DNA from: Pyrocephalus nanus
Lineage: Eukaryota; Chordata; Aves; Passeriformes; Tyrannidae
Assembly (NCBI GenBank): GCA_038380795.1
Contig: CM076261.1
Span: forward strand, 11,662,556 to 11,726,555
Direction: 5' to 3'
DNA: 64,000 nt
Shown here: one piece after another, positions 13,601 to 23,879 of the stretch
Position numbering within the stretch: position 1 is the first letter of the stretch
How the letters are laid out: every line of letters begins with the position of its first letter
Notes under the pieces: model-generated
The model's database searches: none
The model's input: only the letters and a program-made list of their open reading frames with translations
What the model was told of the DNA's origin: nothing
Program-made: the position numbers and the translations under genes

Positions 13601-15600
13601 AAAAAAATAGTAACTGTAAAATTTTAATTCGAGGTATGTACAGAAGATACAGCAAATCACTTTCATTTGTCTCAAATGAAAAATAAGAGGGTAGAAAAGC
13701 ATCAGAGCTGTTTGTTTCCTTAGCAGTATTGTGTTTTTCCTATGAAATGAGAAGTGTTTTAAAATAATGACTATTTTCCAGTCATAGGAAGCCTGTTGCA
13801 AAGAGTCTGGTTAACTGATGGTCTTAGGGAATTATAAATTAAAAAAGTTATAAATGGCACTCACAGGATTTTCTTACACAAAGTTAAAGCTGCTGTGCTT
13901 TTTGAATGATAAGTAAACTATTTCTGTAAAGTGCTGCAGAAATTAATTTTAAAAACAGATAGTTTTGTACAGATATTGAAATGCTCTATTTTGATCTCAT
14001 GATTCTAGAAGACTAAAAGGAAAAAATAAACTTGTGATTTCTTATAGGTAGTTAAATTCAATGACAGAAGATATTTTAAATTATTTTTAAATAAGAAATC
14101 TTTGAAAGAATTAATTCAAATTTGCTTAATGCAATAATTTGTTACTGGTATTTTCTTATGAACCAATAATAGATTGTTCTTCATTGAAGCATGATAACAG
14201 CACAGGGTAAGACAAATAGCAACATTCATTAAAAATTTTTTATGGATTTTTTCATTTTTCTTTTTTTTTTTTTAATTCTATTTTTTAGTCTTGTCTTTTT
14301 TGGAAACCTTTTATTTTAACATTTTTAAGTTTTAGGTTTTGTCTTTTTGTTGCAAAAGAGCTTTGCAACCATAAAGACTTGTTAATATTAATAACCTTGA
14401 ATTTTATGAATTTATCTTTTCTTAAGAAATAGAGTTCTTTAGTAATATTGAACTGTTAAATAGTCACTCTCTCTCTCTTAATTTCTATCTCTAACATATC
14501 TGCTGCTTCCTGATTTCTTATCAAGCTACAGATTTCATGGTTTGTTCATGAAATTTCTATTGAGATGAAATAATCCAATCCTTTTAAAAGAAGTAGCAAA
14601 AGTTAGAAATCTTTGCAAAAATCAACTAGACATTTATTTTTATATATACATGATTTAATGCTCATCTTTTGTTTCATGAGGGCCATTAATATTTGTTGTT
14701 TTGTGTGCTTGTTTTTGGATTTTGTGTGTTTTTTTTCCTAATTGTGATTAGTAGAGGACAAATTAACTTTTTCTTTTAAAATTCAGTTTGCCTAAAACTT
14801 TTAGTATGAAAAATATGCATATATATATGTATGTATGTGTATATATACACTTTTTAAGTACTTCAGAAATAGAAGTCAAGTCAAAGTAGAAATGCAATTA
14901 GGTTAAGAACAGCATGGCATGAAATAGAGATGCATATACATCTACATATTCATTTCAATTTTTGGAAAGGCAGACAATCAAAAATATCGAAAATTTGTAT
15001 TATAAAACATTCATTACCGTCATCAGCAAAAATAACTTCTAAGGTTTTGCTTGGGTTCTCTGAGAGTTTTGCTTGACTTCACTATTGAAATTAGGCTAGA
15101 AATATGTTTTATGTAAATACATCATTAGAGAGAACTCTGTGATTATACAGAACAGATGAAAGCTTACACTGCACTGTACAGTATCAAAGTAATGTCTCTC
15201 TGACCACAGAATATATATGGTAATAGAGTACATAAATATGAACTTTGGCTTGGGTGGCAGAAGAGGTCAAAGATTAGGTATGCAGGCCATTAGTGTTTAA
15301 TGTCAAGTTTTGAGCATCATTATCCTACTGTGAACACTGTTATTGCCTTTTGATGAAAGAATTTCTGTATTGTAATCCCATCACTGATTCAGTCTATTTG
15401 CATTACTTCTTCCTAGTGACTGGTTTCTACTGTTTAGCACCATTTGTTTAATATTTAATATTCTTTCCTACCTAATTTTTACATTATTTTAAGCTCTGTC
15501 TTATTCTGAATTTCTAATTTTTTGGAGTATATTCTTTGAACTCATTTTTGATAGGCTTTATCCTATATAACTTTGGCATCTAAAATTTGGATAAACAGTT
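10690..15600. other. AT-rich non-coding stretch with minor simple repeats
   Basis: No gene or transposon recognised. Minor simple sequence includes a TG-rich tract near 13530-13566, a T-rich tract near 14261-14272 and TA/TG-rich runs near 14818-14850. A slightly GC-richer patch at about 12090-12270 is unassigned. Open frames here are all short and of low complexity. Confidence 0.5.
13530..13566. repeat. (TG)n-rich microsatellite, impure
   Basis: Alternating TG/TA sequence: GTGTGTGTATGTGTACACA then ATGTGTGTGTGTGTATA. Simple-sequence repeat. Confidence 0.8.
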
Positions 15601-15603
15601 AAG

Positions 15604-16651
15604 TGTGAGCAAGACCTTTAAGGCTGACTTTATGTATGCTACAGGGGTGGCTTCTATTAGAAGCTGCAAGAAGCTTCCCCTGTCCAGCAGAGCCAATGCC
15701 AGCCAGCTCCAGGACAGACTTCCTGCCATTGGCCAAGGCCAAGCCAATTAGGAGTGGTAGTAACGCCTCTGTGATAACATATTTAAGAACAGAAGGTTGT
15801 GGTGCAGAAAGAATTCCAGCCAGGGAAGAGAGGAGAGAGAACATGGGAACAATGCAGACACCAAGGTCAGTGCGGAATGAGGGGCAGGAGCTGCTCCAGG
15901 TGCTGGAGCTGAGGCCCTGCAGCCCCTGGTGCAGACCATGGTGGGGCAGCTGTGCCCCTGTAGCCCATGGGGGACCATCGGGGTGCAGAGACCCAACTGC
16001 AGCCCATGGAAGAACCTATGCTGGAGCAGGTGGATGCAGGAAGGAGGCTTTGGCCCCATGGGAGGCCCAAGATGGAGTGCAGTCCTGTCAGAGACCTGCA
16101 GCCCATGGGTAGGGAAGCCCACACTAGACCAGGTTTTTCCCAGGTAGGACTTGTGGCCCCTCTGGGAGACCCGCATTGATACAGCTCATTCATGATGGAC
16201 TGCATCCCATGGAGAAGTGACCCAAGGGAATAACTGCTGCCCGAGGGATGAACTCACGCTGGAGAGGTCCATCAAGGACTGTCTCCTGTGGGAGGGATGC
16301 CACGGGAGCAGGGGTAAGACTCCTCTCTCTGAGCATAACCCCTATTCTTTATCCTCCTGCACTGCTGGGGGGGGAGGAGGGAGAACATGGAAGGAAGGAG
16401 GGGGGTGAAGGTGTTTTTAAGACTGTCTTATTTTTCAGTCTTTGGCTCTTACCCTGTTAGTAATAAATTTAAGTAATATCCCCATTTTAAGTCTGTTTTG
16501 CCCGTGAAAGGAATCAGTGACTTACCTCTCCCATCTGTTATCTTAGTGCATGAATCCTTGGCTTTTTTCTCTCCTCTGTCCAGTTGCAGAGGGAGAGTGG
16601 GAGAGCAGCTTTAGTGGGTACTTGGTATCCAGCCAAGGTCAACTCACTACA
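15604..16651 (+). mobile_element. Solo LTR of an avian endogenous retrovirus (~1.05 kb)
   Basis: The element starts TGTGAGCAAGACC and ends GGTCAACTCACTACA, giving TGTGA...TCACTACA ends. It contains a CCAAT box (15744-15748), a TATTTAAG box (about 15782) and an AATAAA signal (16463-16468), the expected order for U3-R-U5 on the plus strand. The middle is GC-rich and carries several copies of a CAGCCCATGG-like motif alternating with GCTGGAGCAG, a pattern I know from large passerine LTRs. No gag, pol or env sequence lies on either side, so it is probably a recombined solo LTR. I see no clear target-site duplication: TTAAG on the left, GATAT on the right. Open frames inside it on both strands are by-products of GC richness. 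Confidence 0.8.
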
Positions 16652-19600
16652 GATATTTATTCCGTCTGTAAAAACATAGATGATATGGAATTAGATTCCA
16701 TTCTAGACACCTTATTTTAGCTCATACTTTCTTTAACAATCTATGTAATTACAATAATGAAGAACCTAAAATATTTCACCGAGCTACTGATCTATACAAC
16801 AATCCTGTGCTTTATACAGTTCAGTGCTTTTATTACAGTTTTGTGAAAGTTCTAAAGTACCACTGACTCCAACATCACAAAAAATATATATCTTAAATTT
16901 AAGACCCAGTAATACCAGTTAACTGAAAGACTAAAAAATTCTACAAAATGCTCTGGTATCAGAATTTCTAAAAAGTTAATAGACAGAGGAGATAAACCCA
17001 TTCCACTGGTACATTTTTATCTGTAGTGTCACCCAGGAATTCAGACTGTATCCTTTCATCTGTAGTTACTTTGTCTCAGAGTTTTTCAGGTTCCATATTC
17101 ATGTATATCTAGATATGATTTGCTCAGGTTTCATTTCAGACTTTGTAATCCAACATGTTGCTGGCCTAACAAACATTTCTGAAAAAACTATGTAAGAGCT
17201 GCACTTATCACTGAAAATTTTCTTTTCAATATCCTTATTTGCTGTATTTATTTTACATTTCTAAATGGAAGTTAATTTCTGTTGAGCAGCATCAGTTTAG
17301 GTTTTAGAATCAATACACAATGAGGAAAATGTGAATACATTTTACTATTGATTTTGGTTTATCATTTACCTTTCAAATGAATCCTTGCCTTTATTCATTT
17401 TCAGTTAATACCCATTTCTGCTGTTAACATAAATACACCTTCTGCCTCAGTGCCTTGGAAGCTGATTCAAAATGTTTTGCCACATTAACTTGAAATCATT
17501 ATGTTATTCATCACATACATTGTCCAGAATATTATATTAAATATTGTGAAGTAAATAAAATCATACAGGCATTTGCTTCAAGTTTTCTGTTGAGGTGGAA
17601 AGTTTCTATTATTCTGAGATATCCACAGTGCAGTAAAAAAGTTTTTAGCTCTATTTGAGCTTCTGAATGAATCGTTTGTTCATGGAGGCTCTGTCATGAT
17701 GCTTTTTTCATCTCTTGAACTAGATCCATGCCTCCTCCTCAATCTTCTTATGTTGCTATTCTCTTTCTTAGGGCTTTTGAAGTTCACATGTGAATAAGAA
17801 TAATACATATGTTTCTCTCTATCCCCTTAAATATATATATATGACCTATCCACATAAGAAAAAATATATACAATTTTAGTAGATTAACTAATGGAGAAAA
17901 AATTCAATCTTTATCAATTAAAACATGTAAATCAAAAAATATTTCCACTGTTTTTTTCTGCTGAATGAAAGACGAAATTTACAGAGTTCTCTCTTCACAT
18001 GCTTGGAGGATCTGCGTGAAAGGACAAGTTCTCCTTCCAAGTCTACACAAAAAATATGTATGGGACTGTATTTTGTTTCCTTATCCAAACAAAAGACGTA
18101 AGAATATGTGGTGGATTAAGGATGGCTCATTGTCAAATTCCCACCCAAGTGTTCATTCACTCTCTCCTCAACAGGACGAAGTAGAAGGCAAGATAGAAAA
18201 CGTACAAGTGTAGATAAAGACATCTACCAATCACTATCACAGGAAAAGCAAACTTGATTTGGAAAAGATTAATAATACAATTTATTGTCAGTAGTATTGT
18301 GAGAAAAAATATTGAAATCTAAAACACCTCTCCCCAACTCCCTTCTGTCAAGGTTTAACTTCACTCCTTCATTTCTGACATTTGTATCTCCTCTTGCCCC
18401 TGCGCAACAGCTGTGAAAGAAATAGATCATGAAACATGTCTTTTAAGTATAAGTCTTCCAGGACAGCATGATTAGAGAAAATCAAAAAACCTCTACATTT
18501 ACTGTGGATGAGATAAGGTAATTATAATTTTTTTCCCCTTCTCCTGAATTTGAATGTTTGAGAAGAACCATGTAGGTAACCACATCCAAGTAATTTCAAA
18601 ATGAGGGTCCTACTGTGAAAATCATGTTGGGAGAGAAACTACAGGACAAGAATATTGAATCCATATAATTTTTATTATGGAAATAGTATCAAGGAAGATA
18701 ATGAAACTTCATATTCTTAAAGCTATTTGAGTGCATAGTGAAGCGGATGTGAAAATCTGGGGCTGAGATGGGAAATGTGGTGGGATGTGAAGCTGTTACT
18801 GTGGTAAACACCTTATGTAACTTCTTCCACAATCACAGAGGAAGTTCTGGCTTTGCTACCTGATTATTCTTGATCTTGTTTTGAGGCAGGTATAACAAAT
18901 CTTTATGAAATCAAATATAGAGAGGAAGCTTTTAAAAATGTGGATTTTTTGATTGCAATCCATGAAAACACATATGAACATAAGGACTAAGAATGAACCA
19001 AGTCTTAAGAAACTGAGTATAGAGCCTCTTCCAACATCATTGTTCTGCAATGTTTGTAACCTGGAGGACAAGTGTTATAACTTTATAGGAAGTGGTGAGG
19101 TAGCAACAACATTATGTTTTTATAGGTATAAAATCTAGTTAGGAAGCTGCAAGATATGACATGTGTATTTAAGATCAACTGTTGCATGCTGTGATGTATA
19201 ATTAATAGGAGAGCTGTCCAGAATAGTGGATGAATGCTTGTAATTCAAGCCTTTGAAGCAATAATTGAATTATAAATAATACAGTGTTTGACTATTTTTG
19301 CATGTAATTAAATTTTCTTAGTTTTAATGGTGTTGATTTGGGATGAAAGGAGTTCAAGGTATATCCACTGATAATAATAAAAAATTATGTGTGGTAGAAT
19401 TAAATATTTTTGAATTATTACTCAAAAAAAAAATTAAATATTTGTTTCCTAAAGACAGTAACTGCTTAGACCTGAGAAATGAAATTACAGACTCCTGGAA
19501 GCAGGCATTATCCTAGCTCTGTGGTTTTAGTGTGTCAGCCAAAATGGAGTGATTTTGATCAGGCCTTCCTAGTGCAAACACACAGATAGAGAAAGAAATA

Positions 19601-20335
19601 GAAAATTACCTTTTGTTAAGTAACAGCATACCTTGTCAAGTCTACACTTTGTTCTCCAAGGAAATGTGAAAAAGTAGGTTTTTCCAGATTACTGCTCTGT
19701 TTAACAAAAATATGTTTCTGTAGAATGAACTAGCAGTCATACAGATTACTCATAAACATGTATGTTTAACTCTTGGATAGGCTAGTCTCTTGACTAAAGT
19801 TGTTGCTAAATTAAAAAGTTTAGAATAATCATTGATAATGTAGGCTTAAGAAAATGCATGTGACAATATAAGTTCTAAATGAAACATTTAAGTTAAGCCA
19901 TGTTTATTGAGTTTCAATACAGTGAAGAAAGAATTTAAATTTTGTGAAGAAACTATTGTGAAAATATTTATGAAATTCTAATATGTTTAAAATATTGATT
20001 AAGTCAACTGAAAAATGGAAAAAAGATAAAGCATAGTTAATGATCTGAATAACATCAAAAGAGCAAAGAAAAGAAAGTTTTCAGTCTTTTATATCTATTG
20101 ATCACACTAGTACACATAAAGAAACATTTTTAAAATTGCGAAGTAATTTAAGAAATGCTGAAACTCTTAAACACTTGGAAAGCAACAATCATGTTAGTTC
20201 CACTACTTTTTTTAATGTCTAGCCAAATGGTACCTGTGATTGGAATTCCTGGACACAAGAACAAAAACACAAATCAAAACTAAACAACTAATTGTTATGG
20301 GAGACAAACTACTCCATTTGTTTAGTTTAAACAAA
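16652..20335. other. Non-coding stretch, nothing recognised
   Basis: AT-rich DNA with a small (TA)n tract near 17829-17842. The open frame at 17965-18213 (plus, 82 codons) has no recognised domain. No RNA genes or transposons were seen. Confidence 0.5.
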
Positions 20336-20494
20336 ATCAGAACTGAGGCAGTTTATTGATTTAGTAATGGCACTTTATTAATTGAGAGTCAGTGAAGTAT
20401 GTGTGCAGAATCAATACCAGGTGTACTACCGATAAACCAGGAGACCAGAGATTATTAAGAGACACCTACAAATAATGGGACGCTGGCTGACCCC

Positions 20495-20690
20495 AGCATG
20501 TATCCCATGGGAGAGGGATTTTCCTACTGCAGGGGCAGATGGTAAAGCGAGGGGGACGGTTGCAGGCACTGCCCAACCTGGTGTCCTGTGTCCTTTCCTT
20601 CTCTCCCCAAGGTCTCTCCCTGTCCATTGCTAATTATGATGCCTCTTTACACTTCATTTGTCAGGGGCTGTCCACTAGGCACCTTCACAC
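20495..20690 (+). repeat. Unclassified GC-richer repeat, copy 1 (LTR-like)
   Basis: This block shares an extended match with 37470-37645. The core CTGCCCAACCTGGTGT is identical apart from one base, and a CCCCAAGGTCTCTCC block and an AATTAT-ATGC-TCTTT-ACACTTC block follow in the same order. An upstream GAGAGGG landmark also aligns. It is therefore an interspersed repeat. Composition suggests part of an avian LTR, but I cannot name the family and see no ends. The AT-rich 20340-20490 just upstream may belong to it. Confidence 0.6.
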
Positions 20691-20883
20691 TAATAAGTTT
20701 ATATGTGAAACACAAGTGTTCAAATGTACCCATTTGCAGCCATGTCAATATCCTTCTGCTGATCGCTATCTTAGAAAGAAAAAGCCAGTGTTTTAAATGG
20801 TCTCTGAAACAAAACCAGGAAATCATTCCCTCTGACTACATTAGAGACAATCTGGGTCCTTTCTTCACCACCTTTTTTCTTTT

Positions 20884-20973
20884 CTTTCTTTTCTTTTCTT
20901 TTCTTTTCTTTTCTTTTCTTTTCTTTTCTTTTCTTTTCTTTTCTTTTCTTTTCTTTTCTTTTCTTTTCTTTTC
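20884..20973. repeat. (TTTTC)n pentanucleotide microsatellite
   Basis: About 17 near-perfect tandem TTTTC units. The first units are slightly irregular (TTTCTTTC) and the rest are pure. A purity this high implies recent expansion and probable length polymorphism. Open frames across it (Leu/Phe/Ser repeats) are artefacts. Confidence 0.97.
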
Positions 20974-20989
20974 TATGCTTTTATAAGAA

Positions 20990-22090
20990 TGCTGATTAAA
21001 AAAACAGTCACCAAAAATTATTTACTACATTGGAAAACAGTTGTGTTGGTGGTTTTTGTTATGTCTGTTTCAGTTTACCTTCTATTAAAACACATATAAA
21101 TTATGAAAGATATTTTTAGAAGTTTTGTCTTGAAATACAGGTATAGGCAATCAGCTTTAGTTCAGGTCTTTCAAGGAGTTTAATTAAACATATGGAAAAG
21201 ATACAAGAGGAAGCTGATTTTCACAGACGGACTTTATTCTGAAAAACAAAAACATTTAAAACTGTTTCTGACTAAAGATGTAATGGAGTGCCTTCCTTTA
21301 AAAAAGCAAATTGACTAAAGACATGAGGAATGCAGCTGTAATTCACCTCACTCTAAATCAAGGAGAAAACATATTTTCAGTGGCACTTGAACTGGTGAGG
21401 CATATTTCACTTATCCCTTTCCTGTCAAAAAGCTCTGTCATTTCTATTCAGTTTTTGCTATAAAATCATTGCTTTCTGTGTTCAATCTATTTTAGAATAT
21501 CTTCATGTGGAATTCAATGGTTCTTGTTTTATAAATATTAGGGACATGGACCCAGTTACCTTCAGAGAATAATTTTTGATTGAATGTCTTGATACTTTTG
21601 TCTTCTAAAAGAGGTTTGCCTTCTGTGTTACATGTTTCTTTTTGGTTAAAGTCTGATGACAGACCCTGATCAGTTGTGGGGGGTTTTTTCTTTCTTTTCT
21701 TTTTTTTTTTTTTTTTCCCTCTTTTTGTCCAGAACAGGGTGTCACCATGCTACCTCTGTGATCACAGAAACTACTTTTTTATCCTTCTGAGTTTGTTACT
21801 ACCTGATTTCAGGAATAGTTTTAGTGCAGAGGTTTGCAAGTATTTAGAAATTAATTTCCTGTCCAGTTTTTGCTTAGGATTCAAGTGTCATAATGAAGTT
21901 ATTCATTAAGAAGGGTTTTTTTTTTCCTGAAATATTACTGTTCTGGCATACTATACATTTCAACTTTATGCTAAGAATCAATTCCTTGACTTGGCTACCG
22001 TGATGAATTCTTATTAAAGAAAATACTGTTGAGGAAAACATTTGTTTCAGGTAGTTCAGTTTACAAACTGAATCTCAAGATGCAGATTGA
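20990..22090. other. Non-coding stretch with a T-rich tract
   Basis: No gene recognised. A pyrimidine-rich tract at about 21684-21730 ends in GTCCAG and resembles a splice acceptor, but no exon with a good donor follows. The open frame at 21676-21909 begins in this tract and is low-complexity. Confidence 0.45.
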
Positions 22091-22094
22091 ATTC

Positions 22095-22527
22095 TGTGTG
22101 GGAGCCCAGAGAGCCAAGAGGCAGTGAGCTGCAAAACTTTTGCATAACAGAGGGCACGAAGAATGGTGGCAGAAGCCAGGTGAATGGACACTGGGAGACA
22201 CAGCAGCAGGAAGAGCGACATTTGGGTGCAGCTTGGCACTGTGAGGGTATAAAACCCCAGAGATTCCTTTGTTTGGGGTCCCTCCTATTAGCCACCTAGC
22301 TTGGGCTGTTCCTGAGTTACTGCACCTTGAGTAACTTGCTTTGTGGAATTAGACACTTCAGACTCTGCTGTGGGAAACCTGGGGCTGAACTGTTCAGGAA
22401 ACGTGGTCTCACTGGGTGTAAGTGGGGTATGTGAGGGTAGCAGTGGCTTCACTGGAGCTGCCCTCTGTGAACAGGCTTTGATCCCAGCAGTAACACTGGC
22501 ACTGGGAGTGTGACTGTCAGAGTGTCA
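22095..22527 (+). mobile_element. Probable solo LTR with TATA box
   Basis: A GC-richer block begins TGTGTGGGAGCCC, contains a clear TATA box (TATAAAACC, 22249-22257), continues through a GTCCCTCCTATTAGCC region of the kind seen around R/U5, and can end with TG..CA logic at GAGTGTCA. Its composition contrasts sharply with the flanks. I see no matching second LTR or internal retroviral genes, so it would be solo. The ends are approximate and no target duplication is evident. A TATA-type host promoter is the alternative, but the overall texture is LTR-like. Confidence 0.5.
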
Positions 22528-23179
22528 TGAATGGTCAGATTGGGATGTTTCTTTTACACTGAAGCTCTAAAGAAGTGTACTTCAGCAACTGCAGAAGAGA
22601 AAATTAAAGCACATATGAAGATAATTTACACAAGAAGACATAGGGATAGTCAAGGAGGTGGGGGGGTTATATGTTTTTTGAATAACCCTTCATAGTTTTC
22701 TGTTTGCTGACTGAGTCTTTCTGGAGGAAGAGCACTTTGATGCAGGGATATTGCTTTTCTGAAGTGGGGTGTCAATTAAGTACTACTTTTGTTTATCATA
22801 ATATCTCACCCAACAGTAGTTAAGCCATTTCTCAAAAGAGGGAGGAGTCTGTCAGATCTGAAATGAAAAACTGAAGCACAGGGTAATGATTTGACCTGCT
22901 CAATGTCATAGTCTAAAAAAAACCACAGACGCTTGGTAGGATACTCAGAAATTTAATGAAAAAGCCACAGACACAGTAGCATTTGTTATAAGTTACTTCT
23001 TCTCTTGAATTTTGAAGAAGGGAAAAATACCTGCAGGACAAAGAAATATAGCAAGAGATTTTTAGTGCAGGGCTGGGTACTCATTTTCAGCACTGGGTGC
23101 ACCTCTGAATCATACAAAGAGCACACCGTTGTTTGAAAACCGCTTTTTTTTTTTTTTTTGTACCCTTTGATATCAGCTG

Positions 23180-23560
23180 TTGAATATTCATTTATTGTCC
23201 GTTTGTTGCCTTAAAAGGTAATTTCTCTGCTTTGGAAGTGGGTGTTACCTTTTGGCTGGTTGTAACACATCTCCCCTGGGCTCGTACAGGGGGGTCTTGC
23301 ATCACCCCCACGTTGCAAGGCATGAGGGATCTCTCTGTGTATCCACATGGCACAGAGGAATACATTTTTATTTTTAATTTGTTCCCTGTTCCCGGATATG
23401 AAAGATTCCCTGGTGGTAGGTCCAGACAGGACCCTTCACCTTACAGCCTCCACGGTACACCTATAAGTTAGTAAATATACAGAAATAGTTCTTTTGTTAG
23501 TACCCTCTGTTTATTTTAATTTGCTTGGAATAAAACCGGCTCCTCGACTTTTCACAGCAT
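23180..23560 (+). mobile_element. Possible LTR fragment
   Basis: The block is GC-richer than its surroundings and ends with GGAATAAAACCGGCTCCTCG followed by a CACAGCA end, a layout typical of an LTR polyadenylation region and U5. The 5' limit is unclear. There are no flanking retroviral genes. Low confidence because only the 3' part looks diagnostic. Confidence 0.35.
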
Positions 23561-23836
23561 TGACTTTCAAAAAGAGTTTTTAAACTAAATTTCATAACAA
23601 TATCCAGTTCTCATATAACAAGATTCTTTCCTAAATCACAATACCACATTGCAAGCCTCCAAATTATATGAGCACTCAGAAGCTGCCCTTTAATTTTTGT
23701 CTCTTTTCTTTGTATCAAGTAGTCCTGGTAGTTTTTTTCATTCTCATTCTCACTGAAAGAAAAAAAAAGTCTTTCCTTGGCAAGATAAAACAAATCTTTT
23801 TAATTTTTATTTGCATTGTGCTCTGCTTTGGGATTT

Positions 23837-23876
23837 GTTTGTTTGTTTGTTTGTTTTCTTTTCTTTTTTTTTTTTT
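23837..23876. repeat. (GTTT)n / poly-T simple repeat
   Basis: Four tandem TTTG units followed by TTTTCTTTTC and a run of T. Simple-sequence repeat. Confidence 0.85.
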
Positions 23877-23879
23877 AAA

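Noticed and set aside
15636..16460. Overlapping open frames on both strands (up to 158 codons) as host proteins
   Set aside because: They lie wholly inside the solo LTR and reflect its GC richness.
15604..16651. Target-site duplication for the solo LTR
   Set aside because: Flanks (TTAAG and GATAT) do not match; the duplication is either lost or my ends are slightly off.
20588..20986. 132-codon frame with a Phe/Leu/Ser repeat tail
   Set aside because: The tail is the (TTTTC)n array and the rest is the unclassified repeat.
21684..21733. Pyrimidine tract plus CAG as a splice acceptor
   Set aside because: No donor of comparable strength follows and the tract is near-homopolymeric; not enough to call an exon.
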